A stretch of 64,000 nucleotides of DNA from Mycolicibacter engbaekii (GTDB lineage: Bacteria > Actinomycetota > Actinomycetes > Mycobacteriales > Mycobacteriaceae). Below are positions 9,444-22,551 of this stretch, piece by piece. The notes under the pieces were generated by a model. It had not been told where the DNA came from. It saw only the letters and a list, made by a program, of their open reading frames with translations, and did no database searches. The position numbers and the translations under genes are program-made. Position 1 is the stretch's first letter. The number at the start of each line of letters is the position of its first letter. The stretch is from positions 23,303-87,302 of the forward strand of contig NZ_LQOT01000012.1 of NCBI RefSeq assembly GCF_002101585.1, read 5' to 3'.

Positions 9444-10007
9444 TCAATACCCGCGCAACAACTCCCAGCTGGCGGCAAAACCCGGGTGCAACGGCATCCC
9501 GGCGACCTCGTGTTCGTCCACCCACCGCAGTTCGGTGCTCTCGCCGTTGGGCACCACCGGGAGCAGTTCGTCGGCGTCGGCGACCACGGTGGTGTAGGTC
9601 CAGCTGGTTCCGCTGGCCGACGCGGTCACCACCGCCGCCCGCACCACGATCCGATCCGCGGGCAGGCCGGCTTCTTCCTGCGCCTCGCGGATGGCGGCCT
9701 CTTCGGCGGTTTCGTGGCTGTCGCGAGCACCACCGGGCAATGCCCAGGTCCCGCCCTGATGACTCCACCAGGCGCGATGCTGCAGCAACACGGTGCGCAC
9801 ACCGTCCGGACGCGGTGCCCTCAGCAGCAGACCTGCCGCACCATGCCGGCCCCAAAACCGGGCGCCGGTGTCGGAGAACGCCCATCCATCGCCGTCACCA
9901 CGCACGCATGGAAGCGTATCGGCACTGGCAAGGTCTCGGTTCTGGCGAGATCGCGCGACGTTTTCGACACCAACCGCAGCGAGAGTCCCCGCGGACACCG
10001 CCTGCAC
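9444..10007 (-). CDS. mutT3: Nudix hydrolase MutT3
   Basis: This 187-residue protein has the Nudix box GGARDSHETAEEAAIREA followed by QEEAGL, fitting G-x5-E-x7-REUxEExGU. It closely follows M. tuberculosis MutT3 (Rv0413), a pyrophosphatase acting on nucleotides such as 8-oxo-dGTP, but lacks that protein's roughly 40-residue C-terminal tail. Homology begins near VRGDGDGW, so the first 35 residues and the GTG start at 10007 are uncertain. It is divergent from glnX. Confidence 0.9.
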   Translation of the reverse strand: MQAVSAGTLAAVGVENVARSRQNRDLASADTLPCVRGDGDGWAFSDTGARFWGRHGAAGLLLRAPRPDGVRTVLLQHRAWWSHQGGTWALPGGARDSHETAEEAAIREAQEEAGLPADRIVVRAAVVTASASGTSWTYTTVVADADELLPVVPNGESTELRWVDEHEVAGMPLHPGFAASWELLRGY

Positions 10008-10021
10008 TCTTAGAATCCTTT

Positions 10022-10027
10022 TACTAT
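10022..10027 (+). promoter_or_regulatory. candidate -10 element for glnX-glnH-pknG
   Basis: TACTAT matches the mycobacterial TANNNT -10 pattern, 43 bases before the glnX GTG, in the only AT-rich stretch of the mutT3-glnX gap. No clear -35 is seen. Confidence 0.4.
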
Positions 10028-10070
10028 CGTTGGTGCCGCGAGCAGCCGCAGAGATGGAGTCCGATCAGAC

Positions 10071-14622
<4,552 letters not shown>

Positions 14623-14653
14623 CTCGCCCGCCGGTGTGACACGATAGCTGGCC

Positions 14654-15097
14654 ATGAGCAGCTGGCTTCGGGAAGTTTCCGCGTTATCGGCGCTCGTCGC
14701 GGCCGCCGTGTCCTCGGCCGCGCTGCCGCCGAGCGCCACCGCCACGCCCAGCGACCAGACCAACGGGGTGACCCTGTCGCACACCACGGTCGACGGCCGC
14801 GACTACCTGCTGCGCGAGATCACCATCGAACCCGGCGGCAGCACCGGCTGGCACTGGCACGACGGCACCGTGTTCGGGGTGGTCCGGCAGGGCACGTTGA
14901 CCCACAACCGCGCCGACTGCAGCCTCGACGGCATCTACGGTCCCGGCGACCCCATCACCGAGCCCGGCGGGCCGGCGCACGCACACATCGGCCGCAACCT
15001 GGGCTCCACCCCGGTGGTGATGCAGGCGGTCTATCTGTTGCCGATCGGCGCCCCGCTGTTCGAGGACGCGGCCGATCCCGGGTGCGGCTACGCCTGA
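14654..15097 (+). CDS. exported small cupin protein
   Basis: This 147-residue protein has an N-terminal hydrophobic export signal with a likely cut near SATA/TPSD (residue 31) and a single cupin barrel. The motif GWHWHDG supplies two metal-binding histidines, and AHAHIGRN lies in the second motif. Secreted cupins of this type are widespread in mycobacteria, with no known reaction. It follows pknG by 31 bp and its end meets fgd1 tail to tail. Confidence 0.85.
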   Translation: MSSWLREVSALSALVAAAVSSAALPPSATATPSDQTNGVTLSHTTVDGRDYLLREITIEPGGSTGWHWHDGTVFGVVRQGTLTHNRADCSLDGIYGPGDPITEPGGPAHAHIGRNLGSTPVVMQAVYLLPIGAPLFEDAADPGCGYA

Positions 15098-15107
15098 GTG
15101 CGTGGCC

Positions 15108-16118
15108 TCAGGCCAGCCGGCGCAGCCGCGGCTCGAGATCGGTGGCGAACAGTTCCAGGAAGCGCCGTTGGTCGTGGCCGGGCGCGTGAAAGACCAGGTG
15201 GTTGAGTCCCCACTTCACATACTGGCCGACCTGTTCCACGGCGTCGTCGGGGTCTGAGGCCACGATCCAGCGCTTGGCGATCTGCTCGATCGGCAGCGCG
15301 TCGGCGGCCTTCTCCATCTCGATGGGGTCGTCGATGGAGTGCTTCTGTTCAGCGCTCAGCGACAACGGGGCCCAGAACCGGGTGTTGTTCAACGCCAGTT
15401 CGGGGTCGGGGTCATAGGAGATCTTGATCTCGATCATCTTGTCGATCGCGTCGGCGTCGCGCTCGGCGGCCGCTGCGCCTTCCAGCACCGCCGGCATCAA
15501 CTTGTCGGTGTAGAGCTCCGCACCCTTGCCCGAGGTGCAGATGAAGCCGTCACCGGCGCGCCCGGCATACTTGGCCACCGCCGGCCCGCCGGCCGCGATG
15601 TAGACCGGGACCCCGCCCTCGGGCACGTCGTAGATCGAGGCGCCCTTGAGCTTGTAGTAGTCGCCGTCGAAATCCACCCGGTCGCCGCGCCACAGTTCGC
15701 GCATCAGCCGCACCGACTCGCGCAGCCGCCCGAACCGCTCCTTGAACTCGGGCCACTCGCCGGTGAAGCCGGTGGCGATCTCGTTCAAGGCCTCGCCGGT
15801 TCCGACACCGAGAAAGATGCGCTGCGGATACAGGCAGCTCATCGTCGCGAACGCCTGCGCGACGACGGCGGGGTTGTACCGGAACGTCGGGGTCAGCACC
15901 GAGGTGCCCAACTGGATCTTGTGCGTGCGCTCGCCGACCGCGGTCATCCACGCCAACGAGAAGGGGGCGTGCCCGCCCTCGTGACGCCAGGGCTGGAAAT
16001 GGTCGCTGACGGTGGCACTGTCCATGCCGTGCGCTTCGGCGGCTACGCCCAGTTCCACCAGTTCGCGAGGTCCGAACTGTTCCGCCGATGCCTTGTACCC
16101 GAGTTTCAGTTGCGCCAT
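15108..16118 (-). CDS. fgd1: F420-dependent glucose-6-phosphate dehydrogenase Fgd1
   Basis: This 336-residue luciferase-like TIM-barrel enzyme oxidises glucose-6-phosphate while reducing cofactor F420, and is the main source of F420H2 in mycobacteria. Its length equals M. tuberculosis FGD1 (Rv0407). Seen motifs are TVSDHFQPW with the catalytic His40 and nearby Trp, [10 protein letters not shown] and ICTSGKG. The start at 16118 ([11 protein letters not shown]) is chosen by homology and the preceding AAGGTGG; an in-frame extension to 16256 would run into the divergent hydrolase gene. A short hairpin, TGGCC-TCA-GGCCA (15103-15115), covers its stop codon. Confidence 0.97.
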   Translation of the reverse strand: MAQLKLGYKASAEQFGPRELVELGVAAEAHGMDSATVSDHFQPWRHEGGHAPFSLAWMTAVGERTHKIQLGTSVLTPTFRYNPAVVAQAFATMSCLYPQRIFLGVGTGEALNEIATGFTGEWPEFKERFGRLRESVRLMRELWRGDRVDFDGDYYKLKGASIYDVPEGGVPVYIAAGGPAVAKYAGRAGDGFICTSGKGAELYTDKLMPAVLEGAAAAERDADAIDKMIEIKISYDPDPELALNNTRFWAPLSLSAEQKHSIDDPIEMEKAADALPIEQIAKRWIVASDPDDAVEQVGQYVKWGLNHLVFHAPGHDQRRFLELFATDLEPRLRRLA

Positions 16119-16148
16119 TCCACCTTTTCTACTCTCCCGCCCCTTTTC

Positions 16149-16154
16149 TAAACT
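16149..16154 (+). promoter_or_regulatory. candidate leaderless promoter (-10 TAAACT)
   Basis: TAAACT fits TANNNT and ends 7 bases before the ATG at 16162. That spacing would start transcription at the start codon, giving a leaderless mRNA, and no ribosome-binding site precedes the ATG. Confidence 0.5.
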
Positions 16155-16161
16155 CACGGGC

Positions 16162-16917
16162 ATGGGTGAGAAGCTCGTCGAGCTAGTTCCAGTGACCGAG
16201 CACGTGCATGTGGCCCGCGGCGAAGCCGTCAACTGGCTGCTGGTCGCCGATGACACCGGCGTGATGCTGATCGACGCCGGCTACCCCGGCGATCGCACCG
16301 ATGTGCTGGCGTCGCTGGGTGCGCTGGGCTTTGCGCCCGGCGATGTGCGTGCGGTGTTGCTCACCCACGCCCACGTCGATCATTTCGGTGCGGCGATCTG
16401 GCTCGCGAAAACGTACGGCACCCCGGTCTACTGTCACGCCGAGGAGGTCGGCCACGCCAAACGCGAGTACCTGGAGCAGGTCTCGCCGTTGGCGCTGGGT
16501 GCGCGCCTGTGGCGGCCGAGCTGGGCGCTGTGGACCGCGCACGTGGTGCGCAGCGGCGGCCTGAGCCGGGAGGGGATTCCGTCGGCGCAACCACTCACCG
16601 GTGAGGTCGCCGCCGAGTTGCCGGGAAAGCCGATCGCCATCCCCACCCCCGGGCACACCCGAGGGCATTGCTCGTATCTGGTCGACGGTGTCCTGGCCAG
16701 TGGGGACGCCCTGATCACCGGTCACCCGGTCCTGGCCCACTCCGGACCGCAGCTGTTGCCCGCGCTGTTCAGCTACAGCCAGCAGGACAGTGTTCGCAGC
16801 CTCAGTGCGCTGGCGCTGCTGGAGACCGAGATCCTGGCGCCCGGCCACGGCGATGTCTGGCACGGGCCCATCCAGGAGGCCGCCGAGGCCGCGATCGCTC
16901 GGGCGGGCAAACTTTAA
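16162..16917 (+). CDS. metallo-beta-lactamase-fold hydrolase (Rv0406c-like)
   Basis: This 251-residue protein has the metallo-beta-lactamase metal motif THAHVDHFG (HxHxDH), with further ligands in [14 protein letters not shown] and APGHGD. It corresponds to Rv0406c, which also neighbours fgd1 in M. tuberculosis, and is divergent from fgd1 across 43 bp. The substrate is unknown; hydrolases of this branch include glyoxalase II and lactonase types. The start ATG at 16162 is supported by homology and by the -10 element 7 bases upstream. Confidence 0.9.
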   Translation: MGEKLVELVPVTEHVHVARGEAVNWLLVADDTGVMLIDAGYPGDRTDVLASLGALGFAPGDVRAVLLTHAHVDHFGAAIWLAKTYGTPVYCHAEEVGHAKREYLEQVSPLALGARLWRPSWALWTAHVVRSGGLSREGIPSAQPLTGEVAAELPGKPIAIPTPGHTRGHCSYLVDGVLASGDALITGHPVLAHSGPQLLPALFSYSQQDSVRSLSALALLETEILAPGHGDVWHGPIQEAAEAAIARAGKL

Positions 16918-17134
16918 GGTCACAATCGGATAAGCGCCGACCACGGACATTAAGAACGGGCCTTAGCGTCGGTCTCCGCACCTGCGGGTGCTTGGGACGA
17001 AATCGCCGACATCTGCCGCAAACGCCCGCGGTCACCTGGGATCGGGGCGCGTCGGGAGGGGCGGCGCCGCGGCGGGCCGCGCGTACGTTGGGCTTCGGAC
17101 GGGAATCGCACTTACAACCCGGAAGGAAGCCTTC

Positions 17135-17530
17135 ATGCCGAAAGCACACGGCCTCACCAGGATTCGCCGATTCTCTTTGGGAGCCGGACTCTGCGGCGCT
17201 ACCGTTGCCGCCGTGGTCGGCGCCCCAACGGCTGGGGCAGCGCCGGACTGCAGTCCGGCTGGGGTATCCAACACGGTGAACACGGTCACCGGTTCAGCCC
17301 AGCAGTATTTGGCCACCCACCCCGGAGCCGGCGCCGTGGTGAACCGCGCCGTCGGACTGCCTCGACCGCAGGCCGCCGCCGACATCCGCAACTACTTCAC
17401 GGCGCACCCCCAGGAGTACTTCGAACTTCGCGGGATTCTGGCGCCGATCGGGGAGACCCAACGTCAATGCAACACCACGGCACTTCCGCCCGAATTGGCT
17501 TCGGCCTACGCGGAATTCATGGCGGGATGA
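17135..17530 (+). CDS. exported haemophore-like haem-binding protein
   Basis: This 131-residue secreted protein has a signal peptide ending near AGAA/PDCS and a helical mature domain containing TGSAQQYLATHPG and YFTAHPQEYFELRG, with Cys residues at both ends (PDCSP and QRQCN) that should form a disulfide. This is the pattern of the mycobacterial haemophore family typified by Rv0203. It may carry haem across the envelope. The start at 17135 follows GGAAGGAAG; a longer in-frame reading has no export signal at its front. The 217-bp gap before it (16918-17134) shows nothing else recognisable. Confidence 0.85.
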   Translation: MPKAHGLTRIRRFSLGAGLCGATVAAVVGAPTAGAAPDCSPAGVSNTVNTVTGSAQQYLATHPGAGAVVNRAVGLPRPQAAADIRNYFTAHPQEYFELRGILAPIGETQRQCNTTALPPELASAYAEFMAG

Positions 17531-17531
17531 T

Positions 17532-17555
17532 GCCAGCCGGTCAGTTCCGGCTGGC
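17532..17555. terminator. hairpin between converging genes
   Basis: GCCAGCCGG-TCAGTT-CCGGCTGGC is a perfect 9-bp stem with a 6-base loop. It starts just after the haemophore stop, and its loop contains the methyltransferase stop codon (17541-17543), so it can end transcription from both sides. Confidence 0.7.
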
Positions 17556-18476
17556 CGCAAGGTAGCGGATGGCCGCGAGTGCGCCATCGAGCTCACGCTC
17601 GGAAAGCCGGGGCAACCGCGCCGCCGCGAACACCTCCGCTATGCCGGAATCGCTGGTAGTCCAGCCACTTTCGGTGAGGTGCCGCGCCACGTCGGGGTGC
17701 TCTCCGGAGTAGATGGGCCCCGGTCCGGCGATGCTCAGGCCGCGTCGTCGCCACCGCTCGACGAGGGACTGCTGGTGCACCGCCTGGGGCCGGCTCGGGG
17801 GCACCGCGTGATCCGCCGCGAGCCTGCTGCCCGCGGCACTGAGTTCGGTCACACCGTCGAGCAAGCGGTTCTGCGCATCCGCGGCCAGCTGCCAGACCAG
17901 CAGTCCCTCCAGGACCCACACCGTGGGCGCGGCACCGTCGAAACCCACCCGGCGCAGCGCCTGCGGCCAGTCACCGCGCAGGTCCACCCCCACGGCCCGT
18001 CGGTCGACGCTGGGAGTGGCGCCCCAGGTGCGCATGGTCGCGGTCTTGAAGTCCACGACATGCGGATGGTCGACCTCGTAAACGGTGGTCTCCGGCGGCC
18101 ACCACAGCCGGTAGGCACGGGTGTCCAAGCCCGCCCCCAGGATCACCGCCTGGCGGATGCCGCCGCGGGCCGCGTCGGTGAAGAACGCGTCGAAGTAGTG
18201 GGTTCGCGCCGCGGAGAACTCCGCAAGCCGGGGAAATCCGCCGTCTTTGCCGAGCCCGCTGATGTCCAGGTCGCCGTCGGCCATCCGAATGCAGAACTGC
18301 AGGCCCACCTTGTGCACCAGCGGCGCCGCGAAGGGGTCGTTGATCAGGCCGCGCGACACCGCCGCGGCCCGTGCGGCCGCCACCACCGTGGCCATGACCC
18401 CGGCATCGCCGGCCAGGCTCCCGGCGTCGTCGCGCCCGGTGGGCGTCGCGCGCATGGGTGCCGGCCGCAGCGGCAT
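17541..18476 (-). CDS. SAM-dependent methyltransferase of the mycobacterial LCM-like family
   Basis: This 311-residue protein has the signature of the large mycobacterial family of putative SAM methyltransferases: INDPFAAPLV, AARTHYFDAFF, ILGAGLDTRAYRL (SAM-binding), YEVDHPHVVDFK and VLEGLLVWQ. Family members resemble leucine carboxyl methyltransferases; substrates are unknown. ATG at 18476 is taken as the start because it lies 4 bp after the stop of the preceding TrkA-type gene. A second ATG (MRATPTG) 7 codons in is also possible. Confidence 0.85.
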   Translation of the reverse strand: MPLRPAPMRATPTGRDDAGSLAGDAGVMATVVAAARAAAVSRGLINDPFAAPLVHKVGLQFCIRMADGDLDISGLGKDGGFPRLAEFSAARTHYFDAFFTDAARGGIRQAVILGAGLDTRAYRLWWPPETTVYEVDHPHVVDFKTATMRTWGATPSVDRRAVGVDLRGDWPQALRRVGFDGAAPTVWVLEGLLVWQLAADAQNRLLDGVTELSAAGSRLAADHAVPPSRPQAVHQQSLVERWRRRGLSIAGPGPIYSGEHPDVARHLTESGWTTSDSGIAEVFAAARLPRLSERELDGALAAIRYLAASRN

Positions 18477-18480
18477 GGCG

Positions 18481-19161
18481 TCAATACGACCTTCTGCCGG
18501 CGGGCACACCGTGCACCACCGCACGCACCTCGTCGTCGGTCCCGGTTGCCGCGGCGAACAGCATCTCGTCTCCGGCCTGCAACTCATCGGTCGCGCGCGG
18601 CAGGATCACCCGGTCGCCCCGCTGCACCACGACCAGGGCCGCGCCCTCGGGCAGCTCGATATCGCAGACCCGCCGGCCGATCAGCGGGTTGTCGTCGGGC
18701 AGCGTCAGTTTCGTCAGGCTGGCCTGACCGCGCTGCAAAGCCATCAACGGCACCAGATGACCGACGTCGATGGCGCCCTCCACCGCGGCGACCATCGCCC
18801 GCGGGGTGGAGACCGCGACGTCGATGCCCCACTCCTCGGTGAACAGTGACTCATTGCGGGCATTGTTGACCCGGGCCACCACCCGCGCCACGCCGAACTC
18901 CGCCTTGGCCAGCAACGCCGTGGCCAGGTTGGCCTTGTCGTCACCGGTGGCAGCGATCACCACATCGCACATCTCGATGCCGCATTCCCGCAGCGAGCTC
19001 AGCTCGCAGGCGTCGGCCAGCAGCCACTCGGCCTCCGGGACGGTGCTGGGCCGGTAGTGGTCGGGGTTGCGCTCGATCAGCAGCACCCGGTGGCCGTCAC
19101 CGATCAACTCTCTGGCGACCGATCGCCCGACCGCGCCGGCGCCGGCGATCCCGATGCGCAT
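18481..19161 (-). CDS. TrkA-type potassium-transport regulator (CeoC/TrkB-like)
   Basis: This 226-residue cytosolic protein has an RCK-N Rossmann domain (IGIAGAGAVGRSVARELI, residues 3-20, ending in LIERNPDH) and an RCK-C domain (about 140-226). It is closer to mycobacterial CeoC (Rv2692) than to CeoB. Such proteins bind NAD(H) or nucleotides and gate potassium channels or antiporters. It is divergent (157 bp) from a K+/H+ antiporter gene, the likely partner. The start at 19161 puts the Rossmann motif at the N-terminus. Confidence 0.88.
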   Translation of the reverse strand: MRIGIAGAGAVGRSVARELIGDGHRVLLIERNPDHYRPSTVPEAEWLLADACELSSLRECGIEMCDVVIAATGDDKANLATALLAKAEFGVARVVARVNNARNESLFTEEWGIDVAVSTPRAMVAAVEGAIDVGHLVPLMALQRGQASLTKLTLPDDNPLIGRRVCDIELPEGAALVVVQRGDRVILPRATDELQAGDEMLFAAATGTDDEVRAVVHGVPAGRRSY

Positions 19162-19318
19162 GGTGACTCCCCTCGTCCCCGGGCTGGCCCCGGCCATTAC
19201 GGGCGTAACACGGTTGTGACAGCAGTACTGATTTACTGACACCTGACACGTACCCGCTGCCCCTGAGCGAATCACACCAGCGGGTCCGACCGCCACCAAC
19301 AGCCCGAATGGGGAGCAG

Positions 19319-20815
19319 ATGAGCCTGGAACAGCTCTACATAGCTCTGCTGATCGGGGGCTTGGTACTGCTGGCCAGCATCATCGCCACCCGCGCTGCCG
19401 ACCGGGTCGGATTGCCCAGCCTGTTGCTGTTCCTGTTGGTCGGGGTGGCGATCGGAAACGACGGGCTGGGCCTGGACTTCTCCGATGTGCAACTGGCCAG
19501 CGATCTGGGCACCACCGCCCTGGCGGTGATCCTGGTCGAAGGCGGTCTGACGACCCGCTTCGCCAACATCCGCCGGTTGTTGGCGCCGGCGGCCGTGCTG
19601 GCCACCGTCGGTGTCGCGGTCAGCATGGCGGTGATCGCGGTGGCCGCGCACCTGATCCTGGGTCTCAGTTGGCAGCTGTCCTTCCTGCTCGGCGCGATCG
19701 TGTCGCCCACCGATGCCGCCGCCGTGTTCTCCATCCTGCGCGTGCTGCCGCTGCCACGGCGGGTGGCCGGGCTGTTGGAAGCAGAGTCCGGTTTCAACGA
19801 CGCGCCGGCGGCGATCGTGGTGCTGATGCTGAGCACCACCCCACTGGTGATCGACCCGGTTCACGCCGTCGGCAGCGTGTTCTATGAGCTGGTGGCCGGC
19901 TCGGCGATCGGCCTGATCGCGGGGCTGCTCGGTGCGATGATGCTGCGCCGCGCCGCCCTGCCGGCGTCCGGTCTGTACCCCTTGGCGACGTTCGGGCTGG
20001 CGATGGTGGCATTCGCCGCGGCCTCCTCGGCGCATGCCAGCGGGTTCATCGCGGCATACCTGTCCGGTGTGGTTCTGGCGAACTCCGGCCTGCCGCACCG
20101 GGCGGCCATCCGCTCGTTCGCCGAGGGCCTGGGCTGGCTGGCGCAGATCGGGCTGTTCGTATTGCTCGGGCTGCTGGTCAGCCCCAGCCAGTTGTCCGGG
20201 GAGCTGGTGCCGGCGCTGATCGTCGGGGCGGTGCTGCTGCTGTTGAGCCGGCCGTTGTCGGTGGTGGCTTCGCTGATCTGGTTCCGGGTGCCGTGGCGTG
20301 AACAGATCTTCCTGTCCTGGGCCGGCCTGCGCGGCGCGGTTCCGATCGTGCTCGCCACCTTCCCCATCGTGGAGGGCGTACCCGACAGCTACCGCCTGCT
20401 CAACATCGTCTTCATCCTGGTCGTCGTCTACACGGTGGTCCAGGGCCCCAGCCTGGGCCTGGTCGCGCACTGGCTGCACCTGATCTCGCGCGACACCACC
20501 CGGGAGATCCAGGTGGAGGCCGCGCCGCTGGACGTCCTGGAGGCGGAGCTGTTGACGATGACGGTGCAGCCCGGCTCGAAGTTGCACAACGTCTCGGTGC
20601 TCGAACTGCGGCTGCCCGATCCGAGCGTCATCACCTTGATCATCCGCCAGGGCGACACCTTCGTGCCCCAACCGGACACCCGCATCACCGTCGGAGATGA
20701 ACTGCTGATCGTCACCACCAGCAAAACCCGGCTGTCGGCAGAACGCCGGCTGCGGGCGGTCAGCCGACGCGGCAAGCTGGCCCACTGGTTCGACGAGTAC
20801 GGCGACTCGGAGTAG
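19319..20815 (+). CDS. potassium/proton antiporter (CPA family, CvrA/NhaP2-like)
   Basis: This 498-residue protein has about 12 membrane segments (residues 5-390), the exchanger motifs LGAIVSPTDAAAVFSIL and EAESGFNDAPA with the acidic ion-binding residues, and a cytosolic RCK-C/TrkA-C domain at about 400-485. It should exchange K+ (or Na+) for H+ at the inner membrane, with the RCK domain sensing a ligand. The divergent TrkA-type gene suggests joint control. The start ATG follows GGGGAG. A dispersed 57-bp inverted-end element begins 12 bases after its stop. Confidence 0.9.
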   Translation: MSLEQLYIALLIGGLVLLASIIATRAADRVGLPSLLLFLLVGVAIGNDGLGLDFSDVQLASDLGTTALAVILVEGGLTTRFANIRRLLAPAAVLATVGVAVSMAVIAVAAHLILGLSWQLSFLLGAIVSPTDAAAVFSILRVLPLPRRVAGLLEAESGFNDAPAAIVVLMLSTTPLVIDPVHAVGSVFYELVAGSAIGLIAGLLGAMMLRRAALPASGLYPLATFGLAMVAFAAASSAHASGFIAAYLSGVVLANSGLPHRAAIRSFAEGLGWLAQIGLFVLLGLLVSPSQLSGELVPALIVGAVLLLLSRPLSVVASLIWFRVPWREQIFLSWAGLRGAVPIVLATFPIVEGVPDSYRLLNIVFILVVVYTVVQGPSLGLVAHWLHLISRDTTREIQVEAAPLDVLEAELLTMTVQPGSKLHNVSVLELRLPDPSVITLIIRQGDTFVPQPDTRITVGDELLIVTTSKTRLSAERRLRAVSRRGKLAHWFDEYGDSE

Positions 20816-20827
20816 CCGCAACCCCGA

Positions 20828-20884
20828 TGACTCTGCGTGTACCGGGTAGAAGTGCGAGTGGACTGCCTGGTGGACGCAGAGTCA
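20828..20884. repeat. 57-bp inverted-end element, copy 1
   Basis: TGACTCTGCGT (20828-20838) is inverted as ACGCAGAGTCA (20874-20884). It is 51/57 identical to the element at 54576-54632, and one stem position changes T-A to C-G between copies, keeping the pair. It lies between converging genes, and its end contains the phosphodiesterase stop codon. It may act as a bidirectional terminator. Confidence 0.85.
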
Positions 20885-21997
20885 ACGGGAGAAGACGATC
20901 AGGGGTATCGCCGTCTCCGCCGGTGCCAACCCGCCGTGGAAGCCGACCAGTTGCGCCGCCTGCGGCGGCTCGTGCGCGGTCGCCAGAATCGCGTTGTCGC
21001 CGGTGCAGGTCACCACGATGTCGCCGATGCGCGCTAAGTGCTCGTCGCGGACCGGCCCGAAAACCCCAGAGGCCACCGCCTGCTCGCGGGTCTGCACCGA
21101 CGCCCGGCCCGCCAGACGCTCGGTCCAGGCCGCCAGCACGTCGGCCGTGGCACCGGGTTCGGTGTGCAGGTAACGCACCCGCGGCTCACCGGCGACCACC
21201 CGGATTCCGGCACGCAGCGCCGGGTCGGCATCGAGGTCGAGGCGCGCCGCATCGGGCACGTTGATGCCGCCGTGGTCGGCGGTGACCATCAGCACGGTAT
21301 CGCCGGGCAGCTCCTCGAGTAGATGGATCAGCAGCGCATCGACCTTGGCGGCTGCGGCATGCCAGTGCGATGAGCCGATCCCCGACACGTGTGCGGCGTG
21401 GTCGAGCGCGGCGGTGTAGCCGTAGACCAGTCCCGGGGAATCGAGCGCCTCGACAAACCGCTGCACGTAGGGCTGGCCTTTGGCCACCGGACGAAACTCT
21501 GCGCCCCGATAAGCGGACTCGGTCAAACCGCTGCCGATGAACATCTCCGGCAGCACGGCGCGGGCGCTCACGCCGGCGGCGTGCAGTCTTTCGAACCAGG
21601 TGGGCACCGGCTGCCAGAGCGCCGGCGACGGCTCGTCTCCCCAGTAGATGTGCGTCAGCACCCGCTCGGTTCCGGGAATGTTGACGGTGAAACCCAGCAC
21701 GCCGTGCTCACCCGGCGATACGCCGGTACCCAGGGAGACCAGGCTGGTCGGCGTGGTGGAGGGAAAGGTACTGCGCAGTTCGATCAGGTGACCGGTGGAG
21801 CCGGCCAGCACCGCGGACAGCAACGGCGCATCCTTGGCCAGCTGCGGCAACAGGTGATAACCCAGCCCATCGACGAGCACCACCGCCACCCGTTGCACGC
21901 CGCCGACACGCTCGCTCAGACCGAGCGTGTCGGTCACGCCGGGAACGCCCAGCAGAGCTGCCGCGGACGGCAGGATGTCGCAGATCGAACCTGGCAC
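20882..21997 (-). CDS. alkaline-phosphatase-superfamily phosphodiesterase
   Basis: This 371-residue protein of the nucleotide pyrophosphatase/phosphodiesterase type has VVLVDGLGYHLL (first metal Asp), STFPSTTPTSLVSLGTG with the nucleophile Thr, ALDHAAHVSGIGS, MVTADHGG and GFHGGL as the remaining metal-binding segments. No clear signal peptide is seen, so it probably acts in the cytosol; the substrate is unknown. It should hydrolyse a phosphodiester or pyrophosphate bond. Its stop lies in the dispersed 57-bp element. Confidence 0.87.
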   Translation of the reverse strand: MPGSICDILPSAAALLGVPGVTDTLGLSERVGGVQRVAVVLVDGLGYHLLPQLAKDAPLLSAVLAGSTGHLIELRSTFPSTTPTSLVSLGTGVSPGEHGVLGFTVNIPGTERVLTHIYWGDEPSPALWQPVPTWFERLHAAGVSARAVLPEMFIGSGLTESAYRGAEFRPVAKGQPYVQRFVEALDSPGLVYGYTAALDHAAHVSGIGSSHWHAAAAKVDALLIHLLEELPGDTVLMVTADHGGINVPDAARLDLDADPALRAGIRVVAGEPRVRYLHTEPGATADVLAAWTERLAGRASVQTREQAVASGVFGPVRDEHLARIGDIVVTCTGDNAILATAHEPPQAAQLVGFHGGLAPAETAIPLIVFSR

Positions 21998-22041
21998 CGG
22001 TTCAGACTGCCATCGAGCGGCTGCGTGCCGCAGCCGACCTC

Positions 22042-22551
22042 CTACTCGGCGCCGGTTTCTTTGGGCAGGGGGGCGCCGTGCTTGGCGGCGCTGGCGTTCG
22101 TCTTGGTCTTGCTGTGGGTGGGCGCCGGGTTACTGGGTCCACCCCCACCACCGCCGGAGCCGCCATTGCCGCCGCTGCCGCCGCCGGGCATGTTGAATTT
22201 CGGCAGGCTCGGCGGATCGCCGGAATCGTCGGTCGCCGACGAGTCCCCCGGCCGCGTGGCATCGGCGGGCGTGTCCGAGTCGGCGTCGGCGGGCGCGCCG
22301 CGTAGCACCTCTTCGAGCTGGGCCAGCGGGTCGGCCCCGGAAGTACGGAAGTCCAGCGGTGCGGCGGGCAGGTCGGCCACGAGGGCAGGGTCTGCGCCGG
22401 CCACGCCGAACAGGGTGTCCAGCATGTCGTCGACGTCGGCCTGGGCCGTCGGTGCGACCAGGAGCCACAGTCCCGCGGACACCACGGTCGCCGACATGCG
22501 GGCACGCACCGGCCTCCCTCGGCCCGATCCACCCCGGCGGGGACTGCTCAT
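22042..22551 (-). CDS. exported Gly-rich protein with DxDDML N-terminal module
   Basis: This 169-residue protein has a basic N-terminus, a hydrophobic core and a likely cut after AQA at residue 38. The mature chain begins DVDDMLDTLFG, then an acidic Pro/Asp-rich region, a short Gly/Ser run (about 128-145) and a Lys/Thr tail. The mature N-terminus resembles those of the PGRS protein transcribed divergently from it and of the aspartic protease at 45657-46904. No enzyme domain is seen. A second Met at 19 could be the start. Function unknown. Confidence 0.75.
   Translation of the reverse strand: MSSPRRGGSGRGRPVRARMSATVVSAGLWLLVAPTAQADVDDMLDTLFGVAGADPALVADLPAAPLDFRTSGADPLAQLEEVLRGAPADADSDTPADATRPGDSSATDDSGDPPSLPKFNMPGGGSGGNGGSGGGGGGPSNPAPTHSKTKTNASAAKHGAPLPKETGAE

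Noticed and set aside
19162..19318. c-di-AMP (ydaO-type) or other riboswitch upstream of the antiporter
   Set aside because: No conserved aptamer segment was recognised; only ordinary GC-rich leader sequence is seen.
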